64,000 nt of DNA from Robiginitalea biformata HTCC2501. Its GTDB lineage: Bacteria; Bacteroidota; Bacteroidia; Flavobacteriales; Flavobacteriaceae. Where the stretch lies: assembly GCF_000024125.1 (NCBI RefSeq), contig NC_013222.1, positions 310,001 to 374,000 on the forward strand, given 5' to 3'. Positions within the stretch are counted from its first letter, which is position 1, and each line of letters opens with the position of its first letter. The position numbers and the translations under genes were made by a program. Below, one piece after another: positions 1 through 8,817 of the stretch. The notes under the pieces were generated by a model that saw only the letters and a list, made by a program, of their open reading frames with translations, ran no database searches and was not told the origin of the DNA.

Positions 1-238
1 TTCTTAATCTTAAATGACTTAATGCCGCTATGCGACTATTTATACTTACTCCAATATTTATACTTACTCCAATTAGTCATGATAAACAGCGTTACCAGAG
101 TTTATATCACATACATATGAGGGGTATATAGACCGACTTTTGCCGTAGTTATGTTATTTGGCATAACTCTTAATTTTTCCATCTTCTTCTTTTGGATTCC
201 TGACCTTTCTAAAATATAACCCCTTGGACTGTATTTGA
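1..238. other. Non-coding left edge with tandem repeat and weak hairpin
   Basis: No supportable gene is seen here. It lies downstream of the last gene of the minus-strand copper operon. It contains an exact 18-bp tandem duplication (38-55 and 56-73) and a short AT-rich inverted repeat, AGTTATG/CATAACT, at 147-168. The hairpin could serve as a weak terminator for the operon, but it has no good T-run in the minus direction. Confidence 0.5.
38..73. repeat. 18-bp tandem direct repeat, two copies
   Basis: The unit ATTTATACTTACTCCAAT occurs twice head to tail (38-55 and 56-73) with no mismatch. Its role is unknown; it may be a replication-slippage product or a paired protein-binding site near the operon end. 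Confidence 0.85.
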
Positions 239-2050
239 TTAACGTAATGTGGCCGTTATTTCTCCGCAGGTTAACATTTCCTCTCCGTAATACGGATTAC
301 GAATCTCCTTTTCCAGACTTACCCAGTATGCACCATTGTTGCTATCTGCCATTGGACAGTAATTGCTGAAAACGGTTTGATTAATGCCGAAAAGCTGTAT
401 TGTGCTTATCATATGGGCCGATAAATGCTTGAAATGACTTCTTTGTTCAGCAATTTCAGTGGCAATTGCAATAGCATTGGCAGAGGCTCTTATTTCCTTT
501 TGAAGAGTCATCCAATGGTTATGAGCCTTATCATTTTCAAGTAATTTCATATCTACCCCGTCAAGGCTTTTCCCGATTTCTTTTGCAGAAGACTGGGCTT
601 TACCCGCGTTGTCGGCGACCAAGGCATCTTTTAAAAGCGTGTACCCTTCAAAAACAACTTTCAGCTGCTCTTGAAAATTATTGGAAACCTTTAAACGCTT
701 GTCCATTTTGGCATGATCAACAGTAGGTTCGGACGTTTCGCTACTTTCTGGTTGCATTCCTAAATGTCCTTCGTGACCCGTCATCGTCTTGCCGCCTTTT
801 GCATTCATCATCGATTTTTTTCCTTGCAACTGGGCAGCGGCATCCACTGTAAAGGTTCCGTTGGTCACTATTTCATCGCCGCCTTCCAGTCCGCTCAAAA
901 TGGTAAAACTTTCGCCGTTGGTATTTCCCAATGAGACTTCCCTCATTTCAAAAATCGGTTCGTCGGGGTTGGTCTTTACATAGACGACAGAACGTTCGCC
1001 CGTCCACATCACCGCGGTTGAGGGAACGCTTATCACTTTACCCGACTCATCGTTCGGCATATCTATTCTTCCCTCTACGAACATCCCAGGTTTTAATAGG
1101 CCTTCCGAATTGTTAAGTACAGCACGGACCATTACCGTTCTCGTAGTGGAATTCAACAGTGGATCCACAAACGATACCTTTGCCGTAAATTCTTTGTTCG
1201 GATATGCATTGGTAGTAAGCTTGATTATTTGACCTGTCTTTAGGGATGCTATCTGATTTTCATAGGCATCAAATACCGCCCAGACAGAATTCAGGTTTGC
1301 TATTTTATAGAGAGGCTGGCCCTGTTTAACATAGTCTCCTTCTTCGACCAGTTTTTCTGTTACCGTTCCAGATACAGTGGCATAAACGGGAAAGTTTTCT
1401 TGAACTTGTCCTGACTCCTCAATACCATTGATTTGTTTATCAGATAGCTTCCATAATTTTAGCTTGTTACGGACGGCCTTGTATAAAGCAGGCTGGGATT
1501 CTTTCAACGATGTCGCGGTTAACAATTCCTGCTGTGCCGACACCAGTTCAGGGGAATAAATTGTAGCAAGTAGTCTTCCTTTCGCCACCCTTTCTCCGGC
1601 ATAGTTTACATACAATCTTTCAATCCTGCCTCCAAAATAAGTAGCCTGTACAGCGTTGGCCTCTTCGTTTTCCCTAATCTTCCCTGAAAGTTTTAAGGAA
1701 TTTCCATCCATGCCGCCCACACCGACCACAGTAGTACGTATGTTGGCCAAGGCCATAGCATTTTCGGTCATCCTAATTTCATTGGCACTAAGACCTTCGG
1801 TCCCGGTATCCGCTGGAATCAAATCCATTCCACAAATAGGACAATCGCCAGGTTCTGGCTGCATAATTTGTGGATGCATAGAGCAGGTCCACATTTGTTC
1901 GGCCGTTTCGCCAGAGTGGTCGTGCGTATCTGACATATCTGACAAGTCCTTTACCGCTATCTCATCCTCCGCCGAAATGCTGAAAATAAAGTATCCCGCC
2001 AAGAGTCCTACGATAAGGGCCGTTCCAATATAAATGATATTTTTGTTCAT
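239..2050 (-). CDS. cusB: CusB-type RND periplasmic adaptor with metal-binding N-terminus and DUF3347 C-terminus
   Basis: Membrane fusion protein of a Cu/Ag RND efflux system, linking the inner-membrane pump to the TolC channel. The 603-residue protein starts with a membrane anchor (about 5-26). A heavy-metal-binding domain follows at about 53-80, with the pattern CSMHPQI...PGDCPICGMDL. Next come the barrel-sandwich and beta-barrel adaptor domains (about 120-410), a His/Met-rich linker (MTGHEGHLGMQ) and a C-terminal DUF3347 domain (about 450-600) ending in YCPMA...GAYW...IRNPYYG...LTCG. Usual CusB proteins are about 400 residues, so the extra length is the DUF3347 module. It is the last gene of the minus-strand operon and lies about 15.7 kb from its likely pump at 17799-21566, an unusual separation. 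Function is assigned by family; Cu/Ag specificity is inferred from the attached domains and neighbours. Confidence 0.9.
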   Translation of the reverse strand: MNKNIIYIGTALIVGLLAGYFIFSISAEDEIAVKDLSDMSDTHDHSGETAEQMWTCSMHPQIMQPEPGDCPICGMDLIPADTGTEGLSANEIRMTENAMALANIRTTVVGVGGMDGNSLKLSGKIRENEEANAVQATYFGGRIERLYVNYAGERVAKGRLLATIYSPELVSAQQELLTATSLKESQPALYKAVRNKLKLWKLSDKQINGIEESGQVQENFPVYATVSGTVTEKLVEEGDYVKQGQPLYKIANLNSVWAVFDAYENQIASLKTGQIIKLTTNAYPNKEFTAKVSFVDPLLNSTTRTVMVRAVLNNSEGLLKPGMFVEGRIDMPNDESGKVISVPSTAVMWTGERSVVYVKTNPDEPIFEMREVSLGNTNGESFTILSGLEGGDEIVTNGTFTVDAAAQLQGKKSMMNAKGGKTMTGHEGHLGMQPESSETSEPTVDHAKMDKRLKVSNNFQEQLKVVFEGYTLLKDALVADNAGKAQSSAKEIGKSLDGVDMKLLENDKAHNHWMTLQKEIRASANAIAIATEIAEQRSHFKHLSAHMISTIQLFGINQTVFSNYCPMADSNNGAYWVSLEKEIRNPYYGEEMLTCGEITATLR

Positions 2051-2078
2051 AACTTGTTTGTTGTATTGTTCTACAATG

Positions 2079-2567
2079 TTATTCTTCCTGAAGGCGATTT
2101 ATCATTGCTTTCATTTCAGAAATTTCTCTCTCTTGGGCTCTAATGATTTCTTCAGCCAGTTTTTTTACTTCCGGGTCTTTTAAATCGGCTCTTTCACTTG
2201 TTAAAATGGCTATAGAGTGGTGTGGTATCATCGCTTTCATCCAAAGTATGTCACCGACAGTAGAACGTTGCTCCCTTACCAAGATCAAAGCCCCTGTAAA
2301 GAGGATAATACTTCCCAGAACTATAGCCACATTCTTCGTTTTATTTTGGTACATACCACGCATTGCTACAAACATTATGATGGCCATAGCTGCGATACCA
2401 AGGCAAACCATATAGAATCGCGTAAGGCTAAACCAAACATGGTCCCATTCATAGGTGTTCAGATACATGGTGATATACATTGCCAAAAAGGAGCAGGAAA
2501 GCATTGCAACAAAGCGTGTATACTGATTTTTTGATTTTCCTGAAGTTGTGTTTTCGATTGAATTCAT
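2079..2567 (-). CDS. DUF305-family membrane protein
   Basis: 162 residues with about three or four hydrophobic helices (about 19-100), then a C-terminal DUF305 segment carrying the family signature MIPHHSIAI and an amphipathic helix rich in Glu/Arg. DUF305 proteins recur beside copper-resistance genes and resemble ferritin-like four-helix bundles; the paired His residues may bind metal. It sits 24 bp after the PepSY gene and 28 bp before the adaptor gene, so it is probably cotranscribed. The biochemical role is unknown; a copper-buffering role is inference from context. Confidence 0.85.
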   Translation of the reverse strand: MNSIENTTSGKSKNQYTRFVAMLSCSFLAMYITMYLNTYEWDHVWFSLTRFYMVCLGIAAMAIIMFVAMRGMYQNKTKNVAIVLGSIILFTGALILVREQRSTVGDILWMKAMIPHHSIAILTSERADLKDPEVKKLAEEIIRAQEREISEMKAMINRLQEE

Positions 2568-2591
2568 GCTTTTTGGTTATTTTATTACTAA

Positions 2592-3299
2592 TTATTTAAA
2601 TTTCTTCTTCAGTTTTCTGATTGATAGGGAACTGATGTACCATAGTACAAAACCACTTAAGACTGTTATCAATCCTAAAAGTGAAAATGCCCTTAATAGG
2701 ACCGTGTTGAAATCATCCCTTCCCTGATAATCCATTGTATGAGTCATCCAAAGGAAATCAAACCAACGCCAATCCCTGTGTCTTACGGTTTGAAATGCAC
2801 CATTTTCAATAGCAACATAGGCCTTTAAATTTTGAGGTGTTTCATACGAAATTTCATAAGCCGGAAGTGGACGACCTCGATATTCGTGATGTTTATCTAC
2901 CGTATCGATTCGTTGAATTTCAGCTATTTTTAAATCGGCTAACATATACCTACTTGCAACTTGCTGTGCCTCTTCTTTAGAGATTCCATTTTTCTTTCGA
3001 CCTGTTCTAGCATTATAAAGCTGTGCTTCATTAATCCAATAGTAGGGCTCATTTGCTATTTCCAGTAGTTCCAAAGATTGGACGGGTTCTTTTGTGGCAA
3101 GTTGGGATGTGCCGAGCAAATCATTAAAAGAAGTCTGCACAGGTGATGCCTTTTTATAATGATCACCGTGTATCTCGTCTATGTCTGTCCAGCTGAAATA
3201 CATACCGCTTATTGTCCATATCAGAAACTGAATACCTAAAAAGAGGCCCAAGTAGCGGTGTGTTTTTCTAATCCATTTTGCTGTTTTTCTACTGACCAT
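2592..3299 (-). CDS. PepSY-domain membrane protein
   Basis: 235 residues. A Lys/Arg-rich N-terminus (KTAKWIRKTHRYLG) leads into a membrane helix, followed by an extracytoplasmic domain and a second helix near 205-225. This is a short form of the PepSY-associated TM family, whose longer members include reductases and siderophore-linked iron-uptake proteins. The His in the first helix region (THRYLG) and the later WMTHTMDYQGRDD motif are typical of that family. It follows the DUF2911-like lipoprotein gene by 1 bp. A role in redox or metal reduction at the inner membrane is plausible but not shown. Confidence 0.8.
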   Translation of the reverse strand: MVSRKTAKWIRKTHRYLGLFLGIQFLIWTISGMYFSWTDIDEIHGDHYKKASPVQTSFNDLLGTSQLATKEPVQSLELLEIANEPYYWINEAQLYNARTGRKKNGISKEEAQQVASRYMLADLKIAEIQRIDTVDKHHEYRGRPLPAYEISYETPQNLKAYVAIENGAFQTVRHRDWRWFDFLWMTHTMDYQGRDDFNTVLLRAFSLLGLITVLSGFVLWYISSLSIRKLKKKFK

Positions 3300-3300
3300 C

Positions 3301-3708
3301 CTACTCTATTTTAAAAGGAAATTCAATCGAGACTTTTTTCCAACTCATTGAGATTGTTCCAGAGGTTTCTGTTGCTTTAACTATTCTATACTCCAAATGT
3401 TCCTTGATTTCTTCTGTAGTCTTAGGCGTGACTTTTAACCTTAAACCAACATCACTTGCATTAAAGGGAAGTAAACCATCAAAAATTTTGCGGTTTCGAA
3501 CTCCTGGCGACGAATAATCAATAGGAATTTGCGCATCGCCCACCATAGTCATTGTTTCGGTATGCGGACTAAATGGTTTTTTCTTATCGGATTCAGCGGC
3601 TTGAGAAACTGTTTCTACTTCTTTCGTCACATTTTCTTTGGGCCCTTTACATTCTTGTTTGCAGGAAGCGATAAGGAAAATACCAAATACTACTATCATG
3701 TTTTTCAT
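3301..3708 (-). CDS. Short DUF2911-like lipoprotein (apparent internal deletion)
   Basis: The start is placed at the ATG at 3708, which gives a lipoprotein signal (MKNMIVVFGIFLIASCK, lipobox Cys about residue 16); the longer open frame upstream overlaps the neighbouring gene in another frame. The mature part carries the DUF2911 opening pattern (SPHTETMTMVGDAQIPIDYS then RNRKIFDGLLPF). It then jumps to what looks like the family's C-terminal strands (RLKVTPKT...GTISMSWKKVSIEFPFKIE). The central portion normally found in DUF2911 proteins appears absent, so the product is about 135 residues. Function is unknown. It may be an adapted short form or a decayed gene. Confidence 0.65.
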   Translation of the reverse strand: MKNMIVVFGIFLIASCKQECKGPKENVTKEVETVSQAAESDKKKPFSPHTETMTMVGDAQIPIDYSSPGVRNRKIFDGLLPFNASDVGLRLKVTPKTTEEIKEHLEYRIVKATETSGTISMSWKKVSIEFPFKIE

Positions 3709-3734
3709 TCGTGATGCTCTTAATTTGTGTATCC

Positions 3735-4487
3735 CTAAAGTATTCTTGTTAACATAACGACTGCCATTGCAATCATAATGGCGTTTTCGATAAAGGTAGC
3801 TTCGGTCATTGGTAGTTTGAGTGCTGTCCCCAGACAAGCGCATTGTATTGATTTTTTGTCCAGTAATATTTTGGTAACGCCCACGGTTGTAATTCCCAAA
3901 ATGACTAGCGTAGCAATCAATGCGATAGGTATTTCAAAACGTATCAAGAACATCAATCCCAGCGCTGATTCGATAAATGGATATACCCAGGCATAGGCTG
4001 GCACTACTTTTGCAAGCGGGTCATACATTCTAAAACTATCTGGAAAGCCTTTCAAGTCCAAAATCTTAAAGAAGCTGAAAACAATGAAAAACAACCCCAT
4101 AAAGTCGAGCATTGCACTATTCCAATTTTCCCGCTGATAGTTCAGTAATATTGTTGCAATAGCGATATACCCTAAAATGATGAGCAAGGGTTTGAGCTGT
4201 TGTAGTTTTGATTTTTCAGTCTCCCCCTTCGCGAAAAAGTTATTTGCATCATTATCAGTACTCACCAAAGCATTTTTCTCTGCCCTCTTTTCTGAAATGG
4301 TATATTTTTCGGAAAGAACTTTTTGAAATGTTGCAGTATCAATATAGCTATCCATTTGTATAACGGCTTCTTCCTTTTCGAGGTTTACGGATGCGTTTGT
4401 GACACCGCTTACTTTTGAAAGCTTATCCTCAACACTAGTACGACAACCATTGCAGGTCATCCCTTGTATGTGATAAGTGTGTTTCAT
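3735..4487 (-). CDS. HMA domain fused to MauE/DoxX-like membrane protein
   Basis: The start is set at the ATG at 4487, where the protein opens with a heavy-metal-associated domain (MKHTYHIQGMTCNGCRTSVE, GMTCxxC ligand pair). A linker of about 40 residues follows, then about four membrane helices resembling MauE/DoxX redox-associated proteins (about 105-250), with a CACLGTALKLP motif. The fusion suggests that metal bound in the cytoplasm is delivered to, or sensed by, a membrane redox protein; that is inference. The gene lies 2 bp after the permease gene and 26 bp before the DUF2911-like gene. Confidence 0.85.
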   Translation of the reverse strand: MKHTYHIQGMTCNGCRTSVEDKLSKVSGVTNASVNLEKEEAVIQMDSYIDTATFQKVLSEKYTISEKRAEKNALVSTDNDANNFFAKGETEKSKLQQLKPLLIILGYIAIATILLNYQRENWNSAMLDFMGLFFIVFSFFKILDLKGFPDSFRMYDPLAKVVPAYAWVYPFIESALGLMFLIRFEIPIALIATLVILGITTVGVTKILLDKKSIQCACLGTALKLPMTEATFIENAIMIAMAVVMLTRIL

Positions 4488-4489
4488 AA

Positions 4490-5716
4490 TTACTTTATAA
4501 AGAATTTTACAATCAGTCCACCTACCAACCACACATAACAGATATAAGCAGCATATTTTAGAACGCTTTCCAGAAATGGGCTCTTCGGTGCCATTTCGCT
4601 CATTGAGTGCTCTACATCCTTCCTCTTGAAAAACCCCAAGTATATCAGAAATGCTGAAATTGCGAGGAAGGAAATGTTTAAATAGAAGGTATAGTCAATT
4701 TTGAAATGATCCTTATCCTGAAACTTGACCTGTGAGGGGTCTGGCAATATACTCATCAGGTCAAAAGAGTAATGCAACACCAATGAGGCTACTATTAATG
4801 CGGTGAATAATAGGAATAAAATAAAAATCGACATTTTCCAGCCGTAATATTTAGCGTTGATTCGCAGTACTGGAAAGACCACCAAGTCGCTAAAAATAAA
4901 GGCCATAACCCCAGCAAAACTCACGCCCTTGCCAAATAGTAATGCTGCCAAAGGAATGTTGCCCATAGACCCAATGAAAGTTAAAAATGCTGCGACAGGC
5001 CCAACGATGACATGTTCGAGTATTTCCAAAAATGTAAAATCGGTATTTCCCTGGCCACTATTTATGAATAGTGTTTGGAAAAATGAATCAGGGACGAATG
5101 CTGCTACTATTCCGGCAATTGTAAAGCCTACGGTTACGTCTTTCCACACCATCTGCCATTCCATCTTGTATTTCTTGGCAACTCGTGCCCAGCTATTCTC
5201 TTGCTGAATCTGCTTTTTCCAGTCTTGGTTGTCAGACATTTCATCATCTTCCTGCCCTTCTAGATTTTTACGTGCTTCTTCAATCAGTTTTATGGGGTTG
5301 ACAGTACGGATGAGAATCCACGAAATTAATATCAATAACAAGCCCCCCATATATTCACCGACCACAAATTGCCATCCTAAAAAAATTGAAATGATAATTC
5401 CTAATTCTATAACTAAATTGGTCGATGCCAATAAGAATGCGACAGAAGAGACAAAGCTCGCCCCCTTCTTAAATAGAGACTTTGCACTTGCCAAAGCCGC
5501 AAAACTACACGAGCTGCTAATGAACCCGAAAAACGTACCCAACAGCACACTTTTGGATTCGTCTTTTCCCATAGTTCTCTGCATTCGTTTTTCGGTCACA
5601 AATATCTGTATCATACTACTTATGATGTAGCCCAAAATGAATGCCCAAAGCGCCATCCAGAAAAACCCGGTAGTCGTATAGGCTGCTTCTCCCCATTGTT
5701 GTAAAAATTCACTCAC
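4490..5716 (-). CDS. DUF318-type permease
   Basis: 408 residues with two blocks of about four or five membrane helices separated by a hydrophilic cytoplasmic loop (about 145-190). The motif SSSCSFAALASAKSLFKKG and the repeat GNIPLAALLFGKGVSFAG are characteristic of the YraQ/DUF318 (ArsP_1-like) permease family. Members export organoarsenicals or are thought to move metal-thiol species; the substrate here is unknown. The paired Cys/Ser stretch in helix 2 could contact soft metals. It is part of the minus-strand copper operon, with the HMA-MauE fusion 2 bp downstream, suggesting a functional pair. Confidence 0.85.
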   Translation of the reverse strand: MSEFLQQWGEAAYTTTGFFWMALWAFILGYIISSMIQIFVTEKRMQRTMGKDESKSVLLGTFFGFISSSCSFAALASAKSLFKKGASFVSSVAFLLASTNLVIELGIIISIFLGWQFVVGEYMGGLLLILISWILIRTVNPIKLIEEARKNLEGQEDDEMSDNQDWKKQIQQENSWARVAKKYKMEWQMVWKDVTVGFTIAGIVAAFVPDSFFQTLFINSGQGNTDFTFLEILEHVIVGPVAAFLTFIGSMGNIPLAALLFGKGVSFAGVMAFIFSDLVVFPVLRINAKYYGWKMSIFILFLLFTALIVASLVLHYSFDLMSILPDPSQVKFQDKDHFKIDYTFYLNISFLAISAFLIYLGFFKRKDVEHSMSEMAPKSPFLESVLKYAAYICYVWLVGGLIVKFFIK

Positions 5717-5729
5717 AGGTTAAATTTTA

Positions 5730-6200
5730 TTATTTTGCATTTCTGGATGATGAATGTGTTTTTATTATCTGCCATTTACCATCTACCCTTTTAAGGATAG
5801 AAGTTGCCACCCCCTTTTTCTTTATCGTTCTACCCTCGCCTTTATCATTTGGGTTGAGAACGATGGTGTAGATGTAGGTTTCAGTAGTAAATGCGTAGGG
5901 CAAGTCCACTTCTACATCAATTTGATAATCTGAAAAATCAAACTTTTTGAAATGCTCTAATTCTGGTCCTAGGTGATGTTCTATGTAGTGCGCATAGGAG
6001 CCCTCGACTCCACCGGATTCAAATACTTCTGAGTCGCTTGCAAATAACTCGTAAGTACCTTCGGTCGTAAGGTTTTGTAGGGCCTCTTTATATGATTTCA
6101 TTACTTTAAGCACAGCTTCTTTTTCCTTCTTCGCATTTTGACAGTACACTTGACTCGTGGTTATTGCGAAAAGCGTTAAGATTGTAGTTAATTTTCTCAT
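5730..6200 (-). CDS. Secreted NTF2-like (SnoaL-type) protein
   Basis: 156 residues with a cleavable signal peptide (about 1-20, ending VYCQ) and a nuclear-transport-factor-2 fold pattern: a helical start (EKEAVLKVMKSYKEALQNL), then strands ending in KRVDGKWQIIKTHSSSR. NTF2-like domains bind small ligands or act as enzymes; no catalytic set is recognisable. It lies 13 bp before the permease gene and 4 bp after the channel gene. The function in metal resistance is not known. Confidence 0.8.
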   Translation of the reverse strand: MRKLTTILTLFAITTSQVYCQNAKKEKEAVLKVMKSYKEALQNLTTEGTYELFASDSEVFESGGVEGSYAHYIEHHLGPELEHFKKFDFSDYQIDVEVDLPYAFTTETYIYTIVLNPNDKGEGRTIKKKGVATSILKRVDGKWQIIKTHSSSRNAK

Positions 6201-6204
6201 CTTT

Positions 6205-6762
6205 TTAAGTTTTAAGGTTATTTACTCGAATTCTATTCACATTTGCAATACCAAAGACGAGCACAAAAAATCTAAGGGCCACTTCAAGGACCACCAAGGT
6301 TTTAGCTGTAACGGTTATTGGAACTATATCGCCGTATCCCACAGATGAGAATGTAATCAAACTGAAATAGGACATGTTGAAAAATGCCAACAGTCCATTA
6401 CTTCCCGAACTATTATTTATTTTAAAATGAGCAGAATCAATAAGGTGTAATGCCGTGTAATCTATTGCAAATGAAAAAACTATCAGTATGATTAGATATC
6501 CGAACAAAACCAAAACGTGGCTCAATAAATGGCTCTGACCAATAATTTTCATCAATTGATTAAAGGATAAGGCTATTATAAAACCTATCTTACTTAGCGT
6601 AAGTGCTAAAAGTATAATCACAACATAAGAAGCATCAATATTAGGCAGGACATAGAGCCCGATAGCAGTAGCAAGAAGCACAATCAATAGTACGTACTTT
6701 GAACTATTGAAAAGTTGCCAATAAAAGGCAGCTGTGGTTTCTATATCTTTTTCTTCACTCAC
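6205..6762 (-). CDS. Two-pore-helix potassium channel family protein
   Basis: 185 residues with about four N-terminal hydrophobic helices, then a pore loop with the selectivity-filter sequence TFSSVGYGDIVPIT at about residues 138-151, and a final membrane helix. This matches Ion_trans_2 potassium channels, without a cytoplasmic RCK domain. Its start overlaps the stop of the upstream glutamate-synthase-like gene by 4 bp (ATGA), implying translational coupling. Why a K+ channel is within a copper operon is unclear; adjusting membrane potential under metal stress is a guess. Confidence 0.85.
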   Translation of the reverse strand: MSEEKDIETTAAFYWQLFNSSKYVLLIVLLATAIGLYVLPNIDASYVVIILLALTLSKIGFIIALSFNQLMKIIGQSHLLSHVLVLFGYLIILIVFSFAIDYTALHLIDSAHFKINNSSGSNGLLAFFNMSYFSLITFSSVGYGDIVPITVTAKTLVVLEVALRFFVLVFGIANVNRIRVNNLKT

Positions 6763-8264
6763 TCCTTTGAGGGGTTTACAAAAATTTCGTCATAAGTCTT
6801 TGTCTCGGTTTCGTTTATACGCCTAACAATGTATTTTTTTTGTATGCCCTTCCTATTTTCAAGGCCCATTGAACCCAGTAACTCTTTAAAAGCTTCCATC
6901 GTGTTTTTATGGTAATTTGCCACTTTGGCCTTCTTATCTTCCACAACTAAAGATTTTACCCTCGACGGCTCCATTGTGGTAATTCCCGTAGGACATTTGT
7001 CCAAATTGCATTTTAACGATTGTACACAGCCCAGGGCAAACATCATTCCTCTGGCACTATAGCATGCATCTGCTCCAAGTGCGAGCATTCGATAGATATC
7101 AAAAGCCGAAATGATTTTCCCTGCAGCCATTAATTTTATCTCATCGCGAATCTTGTGTTTTACTAACGTAGAATGCGCAAAATGAATGGCCTCTACTATT
7201 GGCAGCCCTGCCCAATGTAGGGATTCCATATGGGCAGCGCCCGTACCTCCTTCGGCACCATCGATGGCTATGAAGTCTGGATAATTTTGATTTTTAGCCA
7301 AACTTTGAGCCATACTATCAAATTCATCTTTCTGCCCGATACATAGTTTTATTCCTATAGGTTTGCCATTGGAAAGTTTTCTCAATTTATCAATGAAAAA
7401 AATCATTTCCTCATCGCTTCCAAAGGCTGAGTGATGCGGAGGTGATAAAATTTGTTTACCCTTTTCAACAACCCTGAATTTTGCAATTTCTTCTGTGTTT
7501 TTCTTTGCAGGTAGTATCGCACCAAATCCTGGTTTGGCCCCTTGTGAAATTTTGATCTCGATCATTTTTACTACCTCATGCAAGGCGATATCCCTAAACT
7601 TTTCAGTGTCAAAATTACCTTCTTTGGTACGGCATCCGAAGTAACCGGTTCCGATTTGAAATATGATATCAGCACCATATTCTTGGTGATAAGGCGTAAA
7701 ACCACCTTCGCCCGTATTCTGGGCAAAACCAGCAATTTTAGCACCGCCATTAAGGGCCAAGGTTGCGTTTTTGCTAATTGAGCCGTAGCTCATTCCTGAC
7801 AGATTTAGTATGCTTGAAGAATAGGGCTGTGTGCACAAAGAACTACCCACCGTTACCCTGAAATCATCGTTTACTTCTTTTACCGGATAGGTGGAATGTG
7901 TAAACCATTCACGACCCACCTTATCATACGGTATTTGTGTGCCAAAAGGCTGGCTTTTATTAGCATCCGCGGCACGCTTATAGATTATTTCCTTTTGTAT
8001 CCAGTTAAAGGGCTTTCCTTCCGCCCTGTTCAGGAGAACGATTTCTTGGAATACATGCCGTTGTTTTTCCAGAAGATTGGTTATTCTTCCAAATAATGGA
8101 TAGGTACGCCTTATGTTGTTGGATTTCTGACAATAATCGATCAGTCCTAAAATCAACAAAGGAATTATTATTAAAGCGACACCCCACCATAAAGGGTACA
8201 AAATGAGCATGGCTGCCAATACCAAAACCAATAAAACGCTCATAATAATAAATCCTCTTCTCAT
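6759..8264 (-). CDS. FMN-binding glutamate synthase family protein
   Basis: 501 residues with two N-terminal membrane helices (about 5-45) and a glutamate-synthase central/FMN TIM-barrel domain (about 120-460). Visible signatures include SGMSYGSISKNATLALNGGAK, the IDGAEGGTGAAH phosphate loop, and CNLDKCPTGITT with three clustered Cys that fit the Fe-S ligand pattern of GltS. It lacks the glutaminase domain of full GltB, so it is a stand-alone FMN oxidoreductase of unknown substrate anchored in the membrane. It overlaps the K+ channel gene downstream by 4 bp. Its own ATG overlaps the stop of a 39-codon reading frame upstream (8261-8380). Confidence 0.88.
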   Translation of the reverse strand: MRRGFIIMSVLLVLVLAAMLILYPLWWGVALIIIPLLILGLIDYCQKSNNIRRTYPLFGRITNLLEKQRHVFQEIVLLNRAEGKPFNWIQKEIIYKRAADANKSQPFGTQIPYDKVGREWFTHSTYPVKEVNDDFRVTVGSSLCTQPYSSSILNLSGMSYGSISKNATLALNGGAKIAGFAQNTGEGGFTPYHQEYGADIIFQIGTGYFGCRTKEGNFDTEKFRDIALHEVVKMIEIKISQGAKPGFGAILPAKKNTEEIAKFRVVEKGKQILSPPHHSAFGSDEEMIFFIDKLRKLSNGKPIGIKLCIGQKDEFDSMAQSLAKNQNYPDFIAIDGAEGGTGAAHMESLHWAGLPIVEAIHFAHSTLVKHKIRDEIKLMAAGKIISAFDIYRMLALGADACYSARGMMFALGCVQSLKCNLDKCPTGITTMEPSRVKSLVVEDKKAKVANYHKNTMEAFKELLGSMGLENRKGIQKKYIVRRINETETKTYDEIFVNPSKE

Positions 8265-8380
8265 TGTCCTTGATTCGTTAAAATGCCTATCACTTTCATT
8301 GTAGTCCAGCCTTCTATATAATCCAACTGCGAACCATGATGTCCTGCCTCGGACAATGCTATTTCAAATCCACGGTGCAT
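8261..8380 (-). pseudogene. C-terminal remnant of an unrecognised gene coupled to the FMN enzyme
   Basis: A 39-codon frame from the ATG at 8380 ends in TGA overlapping the ATG of the next gene (CAATGA), a typical coupled junction. It reads MHRGFEIALSEAGHHG... and ends GILTNQGQ. The same frame stays open upstream for about 20 more codons without a start codon, then meets a stop. This looks like the tail of a longer gene whose 5' part has decayed. I do not recognise the family. Confidence 0.4.
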
Positions 8381-8817
8381 TTTGATCCAAAACAGGCTTA
8401 TTATTTTCAGATTAGCAGCAAGGACACTTGACCATAGTGTTCAATCGGCATATTAATCGTGTTATGCCAATACACGTTTTGCCATTTCTGTTAATCCCTC
8501 TGAACGCCGATGTACCCAAATACTGGCCACATACGTCCCAATAAACCAAGATGAAAAAATATACTGGCAAGGGTCAATTTGGCCAAAAGAAATTGTTTTG
8601 TTTTGCTGTTTGTTATTGCTTGTATCGCAACAATCTTTCATGCTATTCATTCTTTGTGCCTGTCAAGGGAAGGGCATTAAACACTAACCATTTACTAAAT
8701 ATTCCCTTCCCATAACAGGACTTTGTTCATCGACACTATTGTCTGGGCAGAAATGGGAAATGCTAAATAATTAACCAAATAAAAACGCTTCCCAAGCCCG
8801 CCTAGAGCTATATCTTA
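8381..8817. other. Decayed or non-coding interval with a long hairpin
   Basis: No complete gene is supportable. A 62-codon minus-strand frame (8462-8650) begins MNSMKDCCDTSNNKQQ, a Cys-containing start like those of small metal-handling membrane proteins, but its second half is not convincing. A neighbouring frame contains a hydrophobic stretch (LTLASIFFHLGLLG), so a frameshifted small membrane protein is possible. A long inverted repeat occupies 8659-8719. Confidence 0.4.
8659..8719. repeat. GGGAAGGG hairpin, copy A
   Basis: Inverted repeat: GGGAAGGG at 8667-8674 and CCCTTCCC at 8704-8711, with outer CCTGT/ACAGG arms and an AT-rich loop. It closely resembles the hairpin at 9424-9485, and the two bracket the gene at 8818-9348. 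There is no T-run, so it is not an ordinary intrinsic terminator. Confidence 0.7.
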
